This document shows, piece by piece, positions 25,896-34,832 of a stretch of 51,487 nt of DNA; positions within the stretch are counted from its first letter, which is position 1, and each line of letters opens with the position of its first letter. The DNA lies in the NCBI GenBank assembly GCA_964467915.1, contig CAYXSW010000009.1, forward strand, positions 1 through 51,487. Reading direction: 5' to 3'. The position numbers and the translations under genes are program-made. The DNA is from MED-G16 sp964467915. GTDB taxonomy: Bacteria; Bacteroidota; Bacteroidia; Cytophagales; MED-G16. The notes below the pieces were generated by a model. The model was not told the DNA's origin. It made no database searches and worked only from the letters and a program-made list of their open reading frames with translations.

Positions 25896-27843
25896 CAACA
25901 TTAGCATATTTTGCATTTTTTTCAATGAATTCTCTTCTAGGAGCAACTTCATCCCCCATAAGTTTAGAAAATAACACGTCAGCTTCAGCAGCAGATTCAA
26001 TTGTCACTTTATTAAGGAGCCTCTCTGCTGGATCCATAGTTGTTGTCCATAGTTGTTCTGGGTTCATCTCGCCTAAACCCTTATATCTCTGAATATTTAC
26101 AGAGGATTCTTTTCCATCTTTTGCTAGTTCTTTGACAAGTTTATCTTTTTCATCCTCTGACCATACGTATTCTGATCTTTTCCCTTTAGAAATTTGATAT
26201 AAAGGAGGAAGGGCTATATATAAATAACCTTTATCAATCAAGGGCTTCATATATCTAAAGAAGAAAGTGAGAACTAGAGTTCTAATATGGCTTCCATCAA
26301 TATCAGCATCAGTCATTATAATTACTTTATGGTATCTTAATTTTTCTAAATTTAATTCCTTTTCATCTTCTTCAGTTCCAAACTTTACTCCAAGAGCAGT
26401 AATGATATTCTTTATTTCATCATTATCATAAATTTTATGTTCTTGAGCTTTTTCAACATTTAAAATTTTACCTTTAAGTGGAAGGATTGCTTGAAAAGTT
26501 CTGTCTCTACCCTGCTTAGCAGATCCTCCAGCTGAATCTCCCTCAACAACATATAATTCACATAGTGCAGGATCTTTTTCTGAACAGTCAGCTAGCTTAC
26601 CTGGAAGACCCGTTCCAGTTAAAACATTCTTCCTTTGCACCATTTCTCTAGCCTTTCTAGCAGCATGTCTCGCTTGTGCTGCTAAAATAACCTTAGAAAT
26701 TATTTGTTTAGCTTCTTTTGGATTTTCTTCAAGGAAGTTTCCTAACATTTCTCCAACACAAACATCAACTGCTCCCATTGCCTCAGAATTACCAAGTTTT
26801 GTCTTTGTTTGTCCTTCAAATTGAGGTTCTGCAACCTTAATTGAAATTACTGCAGTTAAACCCTCTCTAAAATCATCACCAGAAATATCTACTTTAACCT
26901 TATCTAATTGACCAGATTTATCAGCATAAGATTTTAAAGTTCTAGTAAGAGCTCTTCTAAAACCAGCCACATGAGTTCCACCCTCTATAGTATTAATATT
27001 GTTTACATAAGACACAACATTCTCCGAATATGAAAGATTATATGACAATGCTACTTGAACAGGGACATTTTCTTTTTTACCTTCCATATAAATTGGATTA
27101 GGTATAAGTTTTTCTCTTGAGCCCTCTAAGTAATTTACAAATTCAGTTAATCCTCCCTCAGAGTAAAACCTTTCTGATATGGGTTCATTATTTTCATCCA
27201 ACTCCCTTTCATCTTTTAAGTCAATCTTAATTCCTGCATTTAAGAATGATAACTCTCTTAGTCTAGTTGCAACCGTATCATATTTATACTCAAGAGTTGT
27301 AAATATTTCTTTATCAGGAACAAAAGTCACAACTGTACCTTTATCAGATGATTTACCAATTTCCTTAACATCCTCCAAAGGAATTCCTCTCTTATATTGC
27401 TGTTCAAAAATTTTTCCTTCACGATATACTGTAGCAGTTAATTTTTCAGAGAGAGCATTTACACAAGACACACCAACACCATGGAGACCTCCAGAAACCT
27501 TGTATGTATCCTTATCAAATTTTCCACCAGCATGTAACACAGTCATTACAACTTCAAGAGCTGACTTATTTTCCTTGGCATGAATACCTGTTGGTATCCC
27601 TCTACCATTATCCTTTACAGTTATTGAATTATCTTTATTTATTATTACAGATATAAGATCACAATATCCAGCAAGAGCCTCATCAATAGAGTTATCAACA
27701 ACTTCCCAAATAAGATGATGAAGGCCTTTATTACTAACATCTCCAATATACATTGCTGGTCTTTTTCTTACTGCCTCTAGGCCTTCTAAGACTTGAATAT
27801 TATCTGCAGAATATTGTTTTTTGTTTTCGGATTTTTTAGACAT
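25888..27843 (-). CDS. gyrB: DNA gyrase subunit B
   Basis: 651 residues. The GHKL ATPase domain has EGLEAVRKRPAMYIGD, DNSIDEALAGY, DNGRGIP and GGLHGVGVSCVNALS. The Toprim domain carries ELYVVEGDSAGGSAKQGRDR and the acidic TDADIDGSHI, and the C-terminus has the GLGEMNPEQLWTTTMDP signature. Together with GyrA it introduces negative supercoils. It is not next to dnaA, dnaN or gyrA. The 150 bp before it (27844-27993) is shared with the divergent dehydrogenase gene; I see no strong promoter match there. Confidence 0.97.
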   Translation of the reverse strand: MSKKSENKKQYSADNIQVLEGLEAVRKRPAMYIGDVSNKGLHHLIWEVVDNSIDEALAGYCDLISVIINKDNSITVKDNGRGIPTGIHAKENKSALEVVMTVLHAGGKFDKDTYKVSGGLHGVGVSCVNALSEKLTATVYREGKIFEQQYKRGIPLEDVKEIGKSSDKGTVVTFVPDKEIFTTLEYKYDTVATRLRELSFLNAGIKIDLKDERELDENNEPISERFYSEGGLTEFVNYLEGSREKLIPNPIYMEGKKENVPVQVALSYNLSYSENVVSYVNNINTIEGGTHVAGFRRALTRTLKSYADKSGQLDKVKVDISGDDFREGLTAVISIKVAEPQFEGQTKTKLGNSEAMGAVDVCVGEMLGNFLEENPKEAKQIISKVILAAQARHAARKAREMVQRKNVLTGTGLPGKLADCSEKDPALCELYVVEGDSAGGSAKQGRDRTFQAILPLKGKILNVEKAQEHKIYDNDEIKNIITALGVKFGTEEDEKELNLEKLRYHKVIIMTDADIDGSHIRTLVLTFFFRYMKPLIDKGYLYIALPPLYQISKGKRSEYVWSEDEKDKLVKELAKDGKESSVNIQRYKGLGEMNPEQLWTTTMDPAERLLNKVTIESAAEADVLFSKLMGDEVAPRREFIEKNAKYANVDV

Positions 27844-27993
27844 ATTTTAGATTGATTTTTCTCTCGTAAAAATAATCAAAAATTAGCATTTTTAATAGTA
27901 TAAAAGCATATTAATTAGATCCTTTTTAAGTTATAAATTATTGATTTATGAGGCTGTTTAAGTTTTAAATATTACATTTATAAAAAATATAAT

Positions 27994-29175
27994 ATGAGTA
28001 ATTCTAATAATTTTAAATCTGTAGATTTTTACTTACTTGATGAACTTCTTTCAGAGGAGCAAAAGCTTATCAGAGAATCAATTAGAGATTTTGTTAATAT
28101 AGAAATATCACCAAATATTGAGAAATGGTTTGAAGAAAATCATTTCCCTCTAGATATTGTAAAAAAAATGGGAAGTACTGGTATTTTTGGACCTACTGTA
28201 TCCCAAAAATATGGAGGGGGTGGTCTAGATAATATATCTTATGGCCTCATAATGCAAGAATTAGAAAGAGGTGACTCTGGCATGAGATCAACCGCTTCTG
28301 TTCAAAGTGCATTAGTAATGTTTCCAATAGAGGCGTATGGATCTGAAGCACAAAAAAATAAATACCTACCCAAACTTGCAAGTGGAGAAATGTTAGGCTG
28401 TTTTGGTCTAACTGAACCTGATTTTGGATCAAACCCCGGGGGGATGATATCTAAACTAGAAGACAAAGGAGACCATTATATACTAAATGGGTCAAAGATG
28501 TGGATTTCAAATTCACCTGCTGCAGATATAGCGGTTGTCTGGGCAAAGGATGAAAACAAGAGAATAAAAGGGGTAATAGTTGAGAAAGGCATGAAGGGGT
28601 TTTCAGCCCCTAAAACTGGTGGGAAGTTATCGTTAAGATCAAGTCTAACAGGAGAATTAGTCTTCGACAATGTAAAAGTGCCAAAAGAAAACCTTCTTCC
28701 TAACAAAGATGGATTAGGTGGTCCTTTAGGTTGCCTTGATAAAGCAAGATATGGAATATCATGGGGTGTAATAGGTGTTGCAATGGATTGTTATGATGCT
28801 GCAAAAAAATATTCTCTCGAGAGGAAACAATTTGATAAACCAATTGCTTCTTTTCAATTAATACAAAAAAAGCTAGCAGAGATGCTTACAGAAATAACTA
28901 AAGCGCAACTTCTTTGTTGGAGACTAGGTAAATTAATGGATGAGGGAAAGGCATCGTCTTCTCAAATTTCTTTAGCAAAAAGAAATAATGTTGATATGGC
29001 ATTAAAAATTGCTAGAGAAACAAGACAAATCCATGGCGCAATGGGAATAACTAATGATTATCCAATGATGAGACATATGATGAACCTTGAGTCTGTAATA
29101 ACTTATGAAGGTACCCATGACATTCATTTACTTATCTTGGGACATGAAATAACAGGGATATCAGCTTTTTCTTAG
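27994..29175 (+). CDS. gcdH: Glutaryl-CoA dehydrogenase (acyl-CoA dehydrogenase family)
   Basis: 393 residues. The family motifs are GCFGLTEPDFGSNPGG, the flavin-binding KMWISNSPAADIAVVWAK, ERKQFDKPIASFQL and RQIHGAMG. The GCDH-specific part is DSGMRSTASVQSALVM with Arg98 (the glutarate-carboxylate-binding Arg of human GCDH). The catalytic Glu372 lies in YEGTHDIH. It oxidises and decarboxylates glutaryl-CoA to crotonyl-CoA in lysine/tryptophan breakdown. The hydrolase gene starts 1 bp after its stop. Confidence 0.88.
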   Translation: MSNSNNFKSVDFYLLDELLSEEQKLIRESIRDFVNIEISPNIEKWFEENHFPLDIVKKMGSTGIFGPTVSQKYGGGGLDNISYGLIMQELERGDSGMRSTASVQSALVMFPIEAYGSEAQKNKYLPKLASGEMLGCFGLTEPDFGSNPGGMISKLEDKGDHYILNGSKMWISNSPAADIAVVWAKDENKRIKGVIVEKGMKGFSAPKTGGKLSLRSSLTGELVFDNVKVPKENLLPNKDGLGGPLGCLDKARYGISWGVIGVAMDCYDAAKKYSLERKQFDKPIASFQLIQKKLAEMLTEITKAQLLCWRLGKLMDEGKASSSQISLAKRNNVDMALKIARETRQIHGAMGITNDYPMMRHMMNLESVITYEGTHDIHLLILGHEITGISAFS

Positions 29176-29176
29176 A

Positions 29177-30004
29177 ATGGAGATATCAGAAAAGTTGATT
29201 TTAACATCTAAATCAAAAAAAATTTTTATTAGAGAATGGAAAACTAAAAATCAACCTAAAAAAAATATTCTTGTAATTCATGGTCTAGGTGAACATTCAG
29301 GCAGGTATAATGAATTTGCAAAATTTTATACAAAAAAAGGAATGGGTGTCTACGCATTAGATCTTCAAGGTCATGGTAAAAGTGAAGGAAAAAAAGGACA
29401 CATTAAATCATTTGATGAATTTTTAGATTCAGTTGAACTTTCATTAATTTTTATTAGAAAAAAATTTTTAGAAACTCCAATAATCTTATTTGGTCATAGT
29501 CTAGGTGGACTAATTGCATTAAATTTTTTAATTGAAAAAGAAAGTAAAGAAATAGAATCAGGAATTATATCTTCCCCTTGGATAGAAACTAAAATTAAAG
29601 TGCCAGAATACTTGATTAAAATACAAAAAATATTAAAAAATATTTTTCCGAGCTTGAGGTTAAATAATAGACTCATTTCTAATCACTTAAGTAAAAATAA
29701 AGACGTAGTAAAAAAATATAATGAAGACCAATTAGTTCACAATAAAATTTCACTTAATCTATATTCTGAAGTTATGAGATCAATAGTTAATGTTAGAGAA
29801 AAGGCCTCAAAAATTAAAATAAATCTCTTTTTATATCATGGGAAAAGTGATAAAATAATTTCTTCAAATGGCACATTTAAAATTAGTAACCTCTTAAAAA
29901 ATTATAAAATAAAATTTTATGATAATGTTTACCATGAACCCCATAATGACATTGAGAAGGAAGAAGTTTATCAAGACATATTAGAATTTATTAAGAAAAT
30001 ATAA
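29177..30004 (+). CDS. Alpha/beta hydrolase, monoacylglycerol lipase-like
   Basis: 275 residues of the Hydrolase_4 (serine aminopeptidase S33/monoglyceride lipase) type. An oxyanion HGLGEHSGRY segment, DLQGHGKSEGKKGHI, and the nucleophile elbow GHSLGG with Ser108 are visible. The later Asp is in GKSDKII and the His in VYHEPHND, completing the triad. There is no signal peptide, so it is probably cytoplasmic. It likely hydrolyses monoglycerides or lysophospholipids; the exact substrate is open. It is coupled to gcdH. Confidence 0.85.
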   Translation: MEISEKLILTSKSKKIFIREWKTKNQPKKNILVIHGLGEHSGRYNEFAKFYTKKGMGVYALDLQGHGKSEGKKGHIKSFDEFLDSVELSLIFIRKKFLETPIILFGHSLGGLIALNFLIEKESKEIESGIISSPWIETKIKVPEYLIKIQKILKNIFPSLRLNNRLISNHLSKNKDVVKKYNEDQLVHNKISLNLYSEVMRSIVNVREKASKIKINLFLYHGKSDKIISSNGTFKISNLLKNYKIKFYDNVYHEPHNDIEKEEVYQDILEFIKKI

Positions 30005-30032
30005 TTTCATATATTTATAAAAAACTTATACC

Positions 30033-30728
30033 ATGAAAAAATATCAACTAATATTATTAGCAATAATTTTAACCGCGTACTCCAACAAAATTCAGGAAAA
30101 AAATAAAAATGAATGGATATCTCTTACTGATGGAAAAACATTTGATAACTGGCATACATATCTATCCGATTCTGTTGTGGGCTGGAAAATAGAAGACGGT
30201 GCTTATGTTTTAATGCCTGGTGAAGGATCCGGAAATAATGGACTTGTCTCAAATAAAGATTATGAGAGCTTTATATTATCAGTAGAATGGAAAGTTGATA
30301 AAAAAGGAAATAGTGGTATTTTCTGGGCAGTAAATGAATCAAAAGAATATCCTGTTCCATATCTAACAGCTCCTGAAATTCAAGTTATTGATGATGATCA
30401 ATATGGGAGTGAAGACAAAAAAAATTATGTTCATATGAATGGAGCATTATACGATATGGTAGCACCAACTGAGCTACATGCGAACCCAACAGGTGAATGG
30501 AATAAATATTTAATTGAAATAAATTATAATGATAATATTGGGAAAGTCAAACTTAATGATAAAGATGCTATTGTATTTCCACTTAGTGGGAATGAGTGGG
30601 ATAATCTAGTTAAGAACTCTAAGTTTAAAGATTGGGGTGGATTTGCAAAAACAAATTCAGGCCCTATAGCATTTCAAGATCATGGAACCAAGGTCTACTA
30701 TAGAAATATTAAAATTAAAGAACTATGA
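30033..30728 (+). CDS. DUF1080 protein (3-keto-disaccharide hydrolase family)
   Basis: 231 residues: a signal peptide and one jelly-roll domain of PF06439 (DUF1080). It has WISLTDGKTFDNWHTY, the NGLVSNKDYESFILSVEWKV strand pair, GNSGIFWAVNE, PEIQVIDDDQYG and GPIAFQDHGTKVYYRNIKIK at the end. Family members bind or cleave sugars, and some hydrolyse 3-keto-glycosides. The signal ends LTAYSNK where a lipobox would read LTACS, so residue 16 is Tyr instead of the lipidated Cys. It overlaps the M20 gene by 4 bp. Confidence 0.87.
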   Translation: MKKYQLILLAIILTAYSNKIQEKNKNEWISLTDGKTFDNWHTYLSDSVVGWKIEDGAYVLMPGEGSGNNGLVSNKDYESFILSVEWKVDKKGNSGIFWAVNESKEYPVPYLTAPEIQVIDDDQYGSEDKKNYVHMNGALYDMVAPTELHANPTGEWNKYLIEINYNDNIGKVKLNDKDAIVFPLSGNEWDNLVKNSKFKDWGGFAKTNSGPIAFQDHGTKVYYRNIKIKEL

Positions 30729-32035
30729 AATACAAAATTTTTCTTATTGTCAGTATAATAATTTTTTCATCTTTTGAAAATAAAAATAAATTCAGAAATG
30801 ATGTAGAAAATGATATTCCTTATTTAAAAGATTTATATATAAATATTCATAAAAACCCTGAGATTTCATTGATGGAGAAAGAAACTTCTAAAATACTCGC
30901 TAATGAACTCTCAAATATTGGATTTGATGTTACTGAAAATGTGGGAGGATATGGTGTTGTTGGGGTTTTCAAAAATGGAAAAGGACCTAATATACTATAT
31001 AGAACTGACATGGATGCATTACCTATGGAAGAGAAAACAGACCTACCCTACGCAAGTAAGGTTATAACAAAAAATTTTGATGGGAATGATGTTGGCACTA
31101 TGCACTCTTGTGGACACGACATGCATATGGCAGTGTGGACAGGTACAGCAAGATCCCTAATAAAAAGAAAAAATGATTGGAGTGGAACAATAATTATGAT
31201 TGGTCAACCTGCAGAAGAAATTGGTGCAGGAGCTGCTATGATGTTAAAAGATGGTCTTTATGAAAATTTTCCAATTCCTGATTATGGTATTGGTTTACAT
31301 TCATCCCCAACTATCCCAACTGGAAAAGTTGGATTTGGAAAAGGTTATACTATGGCTAATACTGAATCCATAGACATAAAAATTTTCGGACAAGGTGCCC
31401 ATGGAGCATCACCTCATATGTCTATTGATCCTGTAGTAGCTGCTTCATTAATTGTAATGGAACTACAAACTATTGTTAGTAGAAATATTGACCCTATTGA
31501 TGATGCTGTAATCACTGTTGGCTCAATAAAAGGCGGAACAAAACATAATATTATTCCTGATGAGGTGAATCTACAACTTACTGTAAGAACATATAAAGAT
31601 GAAGTGAGAAAATTAATTCATAAAAGAATTAAAGAAATATGTGATGGGATTGCATTTTCTATGGGTCTAGATAAATCAAAATGGCCGGAGGTTATTATTC
31701 CAGATGAATATACTCCAGCTAACTATAATGATGAAGCTTTAGTAGATATTATGAAAGAGGTATCCTCTTCGATAATTGGCAGTGACAATGTTATTGACTC
31801 AAAACCTCAAATGGTAGGAGAAGATTTTGCAAGATACGGTAGTACTAAAGAAAATATTCCAACAGTTTTATATTGGCTTGGAACTGTACCTAAAGAAAGA
31901 ATTGAAAAATATAATACTGGCAATTATGCATTACCTGCTCTTCATTCTCCATTTTATTATCCCGATATAGAAAATTCCATAAGAACCGGAGTTCTTGTAA
32001 GCACGGAATCTATTATTGAATTATTCAATAAATAA
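30725..32035 (+). CDS. M20 family amidohydrolase, exported
   Basis: 436 residues. The N-terminus has a signal-like hydrophobic stretch (MKYKIFLIVSIIIFSSF). The catalytic part has LYRTDMDALPMEEKT, MHSCGHDMHMAVWTG (metal ligands Cys and His), GQPAEEIGAGA (catalytic and ligand Glu residues) and GLHSSPTIPTG. A dimerisation domain follows, then PQMVGEDFARYG. It belongs to the M20D/IAA-amino-acid hydrolase-like group that splits N-acyl amino acids. The natural substrate is unknown. Translation is coupled to the DUF1080 gene (ATGA overlap), and its end overlaps the convergent DUF6702 gene by 11 bp. Confidence 0.9.
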   Translation: MKYKIFLIVSIIIFSSFENKNKFRNDVENDIPYLKDLYINIHKNPEISLMEKETSKILANELSNIGFDVTENVGGYGVVGVFKNGKGPNILYRTDMDALPMEEKTDLPYASKVITKNFDGNDVGTMHSCGHDMHMAVWTGTARSLIKRKNDWSGTIIMIGQPAEEIGAGAAMMLKDGLYENFPIPDYGIGLHSSPTIPTGKVGFGKGYTMANTESIDIKIFGQGAHGASPHMSIDPVVAASLIVMELQTIVSRNIDPIDDAVITVGSIKGGTKHNIIPDEVNLQLTVRTYKDEVRKLIHKRIKEICDGIAFSMGLDKSKWPEVIIPDEYTPANYNDEALVDIMKEVSSSIIGSDNVIDSKPQMVGEDFARYGSTKENIPTVLYWLGTVPKERIEKYNTGNYALPALHSPFYYPDIENSIRTGVLVSTESIIELFNK

Positions 32036-32489
32036 ATTCTTTTTCATTTTCAGAAATTGAAAAGGTATAGAAGTATTTTACATTTTTTATATTTAAAAAA
32101 AGTATGTTCTTTTGAATACTGTAAACATCAAAAAGCAATTCATTTTTAATTTTAAAATTTGTAATATTCTCATCTATTTTAAAACTTGACTCAATTTCAA
32201 GAACATCATTAATTAAATGGAGATCACTAATAATTATATTTTTATTATTCTCATTTATTTTTAAGATGAATTTATTATTTAAATACTGAGATACAAATAC
32301 TTTATTTTTTAATAATTTATCATTTGTATCTATAGATATAGAATTTCCATGATAAACTCTTAAAGCATCCTCAAAATCATCTCTAAAAATTTTGATTTTT
32401 ATGTTTATATGATTCTCATCAACCATAATACTAGAGTTGCTTATGTATATAGGATGGATAAAATTTAATAAAGCAAATAAATAAATCAT
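32025..32489 (-). CDS. DUF6702-like secreted protein
   Basis: 154 residues with an N-terminal signal-like segment ending HPIYISNSS. The next part, MVDENHINIKIKIFRDDFEDALR, matches the core of DUF6702, a small Bacteroidota family with 'HP.Y.S...I.....L.I..KIF.DDFE..L'. Beta-strand-rich sequence follows to the end. Function is unknown. In this phylum DUF6702 genes often lie beside M1 peptidases or carboxypeptidases (from memory); here it faces the M20 amidohydrolase and overlaps its 3' end. Confidence 0.62.
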   Translation of the reverse strand: MIYLFALLNFIHPIYISNSSIMVDENHINIKIKIFRDDFEDALRVYHGNSISIDTNDKLLKNKVFVSQYLNNKFILKINENNKNIIISDLHLINDVLEIESSFKIDENITNFKIKNELLFDVYSIQKNILFLNIKNVKYFYTFSISENEKEFIY

Positions 32490-32566
32490 AAGAACAGATT
32501 ATTAATGTATCACAATTTATTTTATTACAAAAATATTTTAACTAATATTGAAACAACTAATATATA

Positions 32567-34267
32567 ATGAATATTAACTCAGAATTTGTTTCCGGAAACA
32601 CATATGATGCCATTGTTATAGGTACTGGAGTCAGTGGAGGTTGGGCAGCTAAAGAACTTACTGAAGGTGGTTTAAAGACATTAGTTTTAGAAAGAGGAAG
32701 AGACGTCGAACATGTAAAGGGTTACCCAACCATGAATAAACATTCTTGGGAACTGCCCTACAGAGATCAATTAACTGCAAAAGAAAGAAAAGATTACCCT
32801 GTTCAGTTAAGAACAGGATATACAGTCAAACAATCAACTAAGCACTGGTGGGTAAAAGATACTGAACAGCCATACACAGAAAAGAAAGGATCATTTGATT
32901 GGATAAGAGGATACCACGTTGGAGGTAGATCCTTATTGTGGGGAAGACAAGTATATAGGTGGAGCGAATTAGACTTTGAAGCTAATGCAAAAGAAGGTAT
33001 CAGTGTAGATTGGCCAATAAGATATAAAGATATTGAAAAGTGGTATGACCATGTTGAAAATTTTATTGGAGTTAGTGGAATGAAAGAGGGACTCTCTCAG
33101 CTTCCAGATGCAAAATTTCTTCCACCAATGGAAATGAATTGTGTTGAAAAGGACTTCAAAAAAAATTTGTTTGATAAATTCGGCAGAACATATACGATTG
33201 GTAGAGTTGCTCACGTGACAAAATCACATAACGGCAGAGGCCCCTGTCAAAGTAGAAACCTTTGTATTAGAGGTTGTCCTTATGGGGCTTATTTTAGCTC
33301 TAACTCATCAACCCTTCCTGCTGCAGAAGCAACTGGAAATATGACTTTGAGACCAAATTCAATTGTCCATTCAATAATTTATGATGATAAAAAAGAAAAA
33401 GCCACAGGTGTCAGAGTAATAGACTCAGAAACATTAGTGATGAAAGAATATTATTCTAAAATAATTTTTCTTAATGCATCTGCAATAAACTCAACTGCTG
33501 TTATGCTTAATTCAAAGTCTAATAGATTTCAAAATGGATTTGGCAATGATTCTGGTGAATTAGGTCATAATATGATGGACCATCACTTCAAAGCTGGCGC
33601 AAGAGCTAAAATGGAAGGTTATGACGACAAATATTATCATGGAAATAGACCAAATAGTGGATACTTAGCTAGATTTAGAAATTTAGATAAAAATGACATG
33701 GATTTCTTAAGGGGCTATGGCTATCAAGGAGGAGCAAGTAGAACTGGTTGGTACAGAGCTGCAGAGGAAGGTTTAGTGGGTCAAGACCTCCTAGACATTG
33801 CTTCTAAACCTGGAGGGTGGAATATGAATTTACTTGCCTTCGGTGAAATATTACCTTATAATGAAAATAAAATGTATTTAGACGATAACAAATTAGATAA
33901 GTGGGGAATGCCAACTGTTGTTTTCGAAACAGAAATCAAAGAAAATGAAATTAGAATGAGAGAAGACATGAAAAATTCAGCAGCAGAAATGCTTGATTCA
34001 TGTGGATTTAAAAATGTAGAACCCTACGATAACAGATACGATATGGGTAATGGAATTCATGAAATGGGTACAGCAAGAATGGGTAAAGATCCAAAAACAT
34101 CAATTTTAAATAAATGGAACCAAGTCCATTCTGCAAAAAATGTATTTGTAACAGACGGAGCATGTATGACATCTTCCAGTTGTGTTAACCCATCGATAAC
34201 TTACATGGCCTTAACCGCAAGAGCTGCAAATTATGCAATAAGTGAATTAAAAAATAGAAATCTATAA
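32567..34267 (+). CDS. GMC-family FAD oxidoreductase (sugar dehydrogenase large subunit)
   Basis: 566 residues with no signal peptide. The FAD-binding loop is IGTGVSGGWAAKEL (18-31), then LERG. A GMC C-terminal domain carries the catalytic pair positions GIHEMGTARMG (His) and SSCVNPSITYMAL (Asn). Cys227, Cys233 and Cys237 (C-x5-C-x3-C, in GPCQSRNLCIRGCPYG) lie where FAD-glucose dehydrogenases of the gluconate-2-dehydrogenase type hold an iron-sulphur cluster. The neighbouring subunit 3 has a Tat-like signal, so this chain is probably exported bound to it. Glucoside 3-dehydrogenase is a good alternative to gluconate dehydrogenase. Confidence 0.88.
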   Translation: MNINSEFVSGNTYDAIVIGTGVSGGWAAKELTEGGLKTLVLERGRDVEHVKGYPTMNKHSWELPYRDQLTAKERKDYPVQLRTGYTVKQSTKHWWVKDTEQPYTEKKGSFDWIRGYHVGGRSLLWGRQVYRWSELDFEANAKEGISVDWPIRYKDIEKWYDHVENFIGVSGMKEGLSQLPDAKFLPPMEMNCVEKDFKKNLFDKFGRTYTIGRVAHVTKSHNGRGPCQSRNLCIRGCPYGAYFSSNSSTLPAAEATGNMTLRPNSIVHSIIYDDKKEKATGVRVIDSETLVMKEYYSKIIFLNASAINSTAVMLNSKSNRFQNGFGNDSGELGHNMMDHHFKAGARAKMEGYDDKYYHGNRPNSGYLARFRNLDKNDMDFLRGYGYQGGASRTGWYRAAEEGLVGQDLLDIASKPGGWNMNLLAFGEILPYNENKMYLDDNKLDKWGMPTVVFETEIKENEIRMREDMKNSAAEMLDSCGFKNVEPYDNRYDMGNGIHEMGTARMGKDPKTSILNKWNQVHSAKNVFVTDGACMTSSSCVNPSITYMALTARAANYAISELKNRNL

Positions 34268-34824
34268 TGGAAAGAAGAGAAGCATTTAAAAATATTTCAT
34301 TATTTGTATCAGGGTCTTTAATAGTACCTTCTACACTACTTAATTCTTGTAGCCAATCTTCTAAAGAATTACCCTGGGAACCTAAATATTTAAATAATAA
34401 GGAAGCATTTTTTTTAAATGAAATATCTAATACTATAATTCCAAATACAGAATATCCAGGAGCAATAGCTGTTGGTGTTCCTCAAGAAATTGAGGAGTAT
34501 GTTTTTAATGTTTTTGAAGATAATGATATCTCTGAATTTAGAAATGATCTAAATAAATTGGATAATTATTTAAATAACACCCCTAATAAATTTTATGAAT
34601 CTATTTTATCAGAAAAGACTGAAATACTGAATTCGGTTCAAACTGAATCAGAATCTGAAATAAGAAACATATACTTAAAAATAAAATCATCAGTTGCTAT
34701 TTCATATTTTAAGTCTGAAGTTGGGGCAACTCAAGTTTTAAAATATAATGGACCGTCTGTAATCCTAGGTCAATATCAAGGTTGTATTCCTTTTAGTGAA
34801 ATAGGTAAAACTTGGGCAATATAA
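34267..34824 (+). CDS. Gluconate 2-dehydrogenase subunit 3-like protein, Tat signal
   Basis: 185 residues. The start MERREAFKNISLFVSG is a twin-arginine-type signal, and it ends in a lipobox-like LLNSC. The mature part matches the subunit-3 family: LNNKEAFFLNEISNTIIPNTEYPGAIAVGVPQEIEEYV, then a helical bundle. It would act as the export escort and partner of the GMC flavoprotein, whose stop shares a base with this start codon (TAATG). No cytochrome c subunit gene follows, so the electron acceptor is not evident from this locus. Confidence 0.87.
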   Translation: MERREAFKNISLFVSGSLIVPSTLLNSCSQSSKELPWEPKYLNNKEAFFLNEISNTIIPNTEYPGAIAVGVPQEIEEYVFNVFEDNDISEFRNDLNKLDNYLNNTPNKFYESILSEKTEILNSVQTESESEIRNIYLKIKSSVAISYFKSEVGATQVLKYNGPSVILGQYQGCIPFSEIGKTWAI

Positions 34825-34832
34825 TCTAGAAG

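Noticed and set aside
25896..26000. Longer N-terminus for the M1 peptidase
   Set aside because: The extra 35 residues lie inside gyrB, and the ATG at 25895 gives a proper signal peptide.
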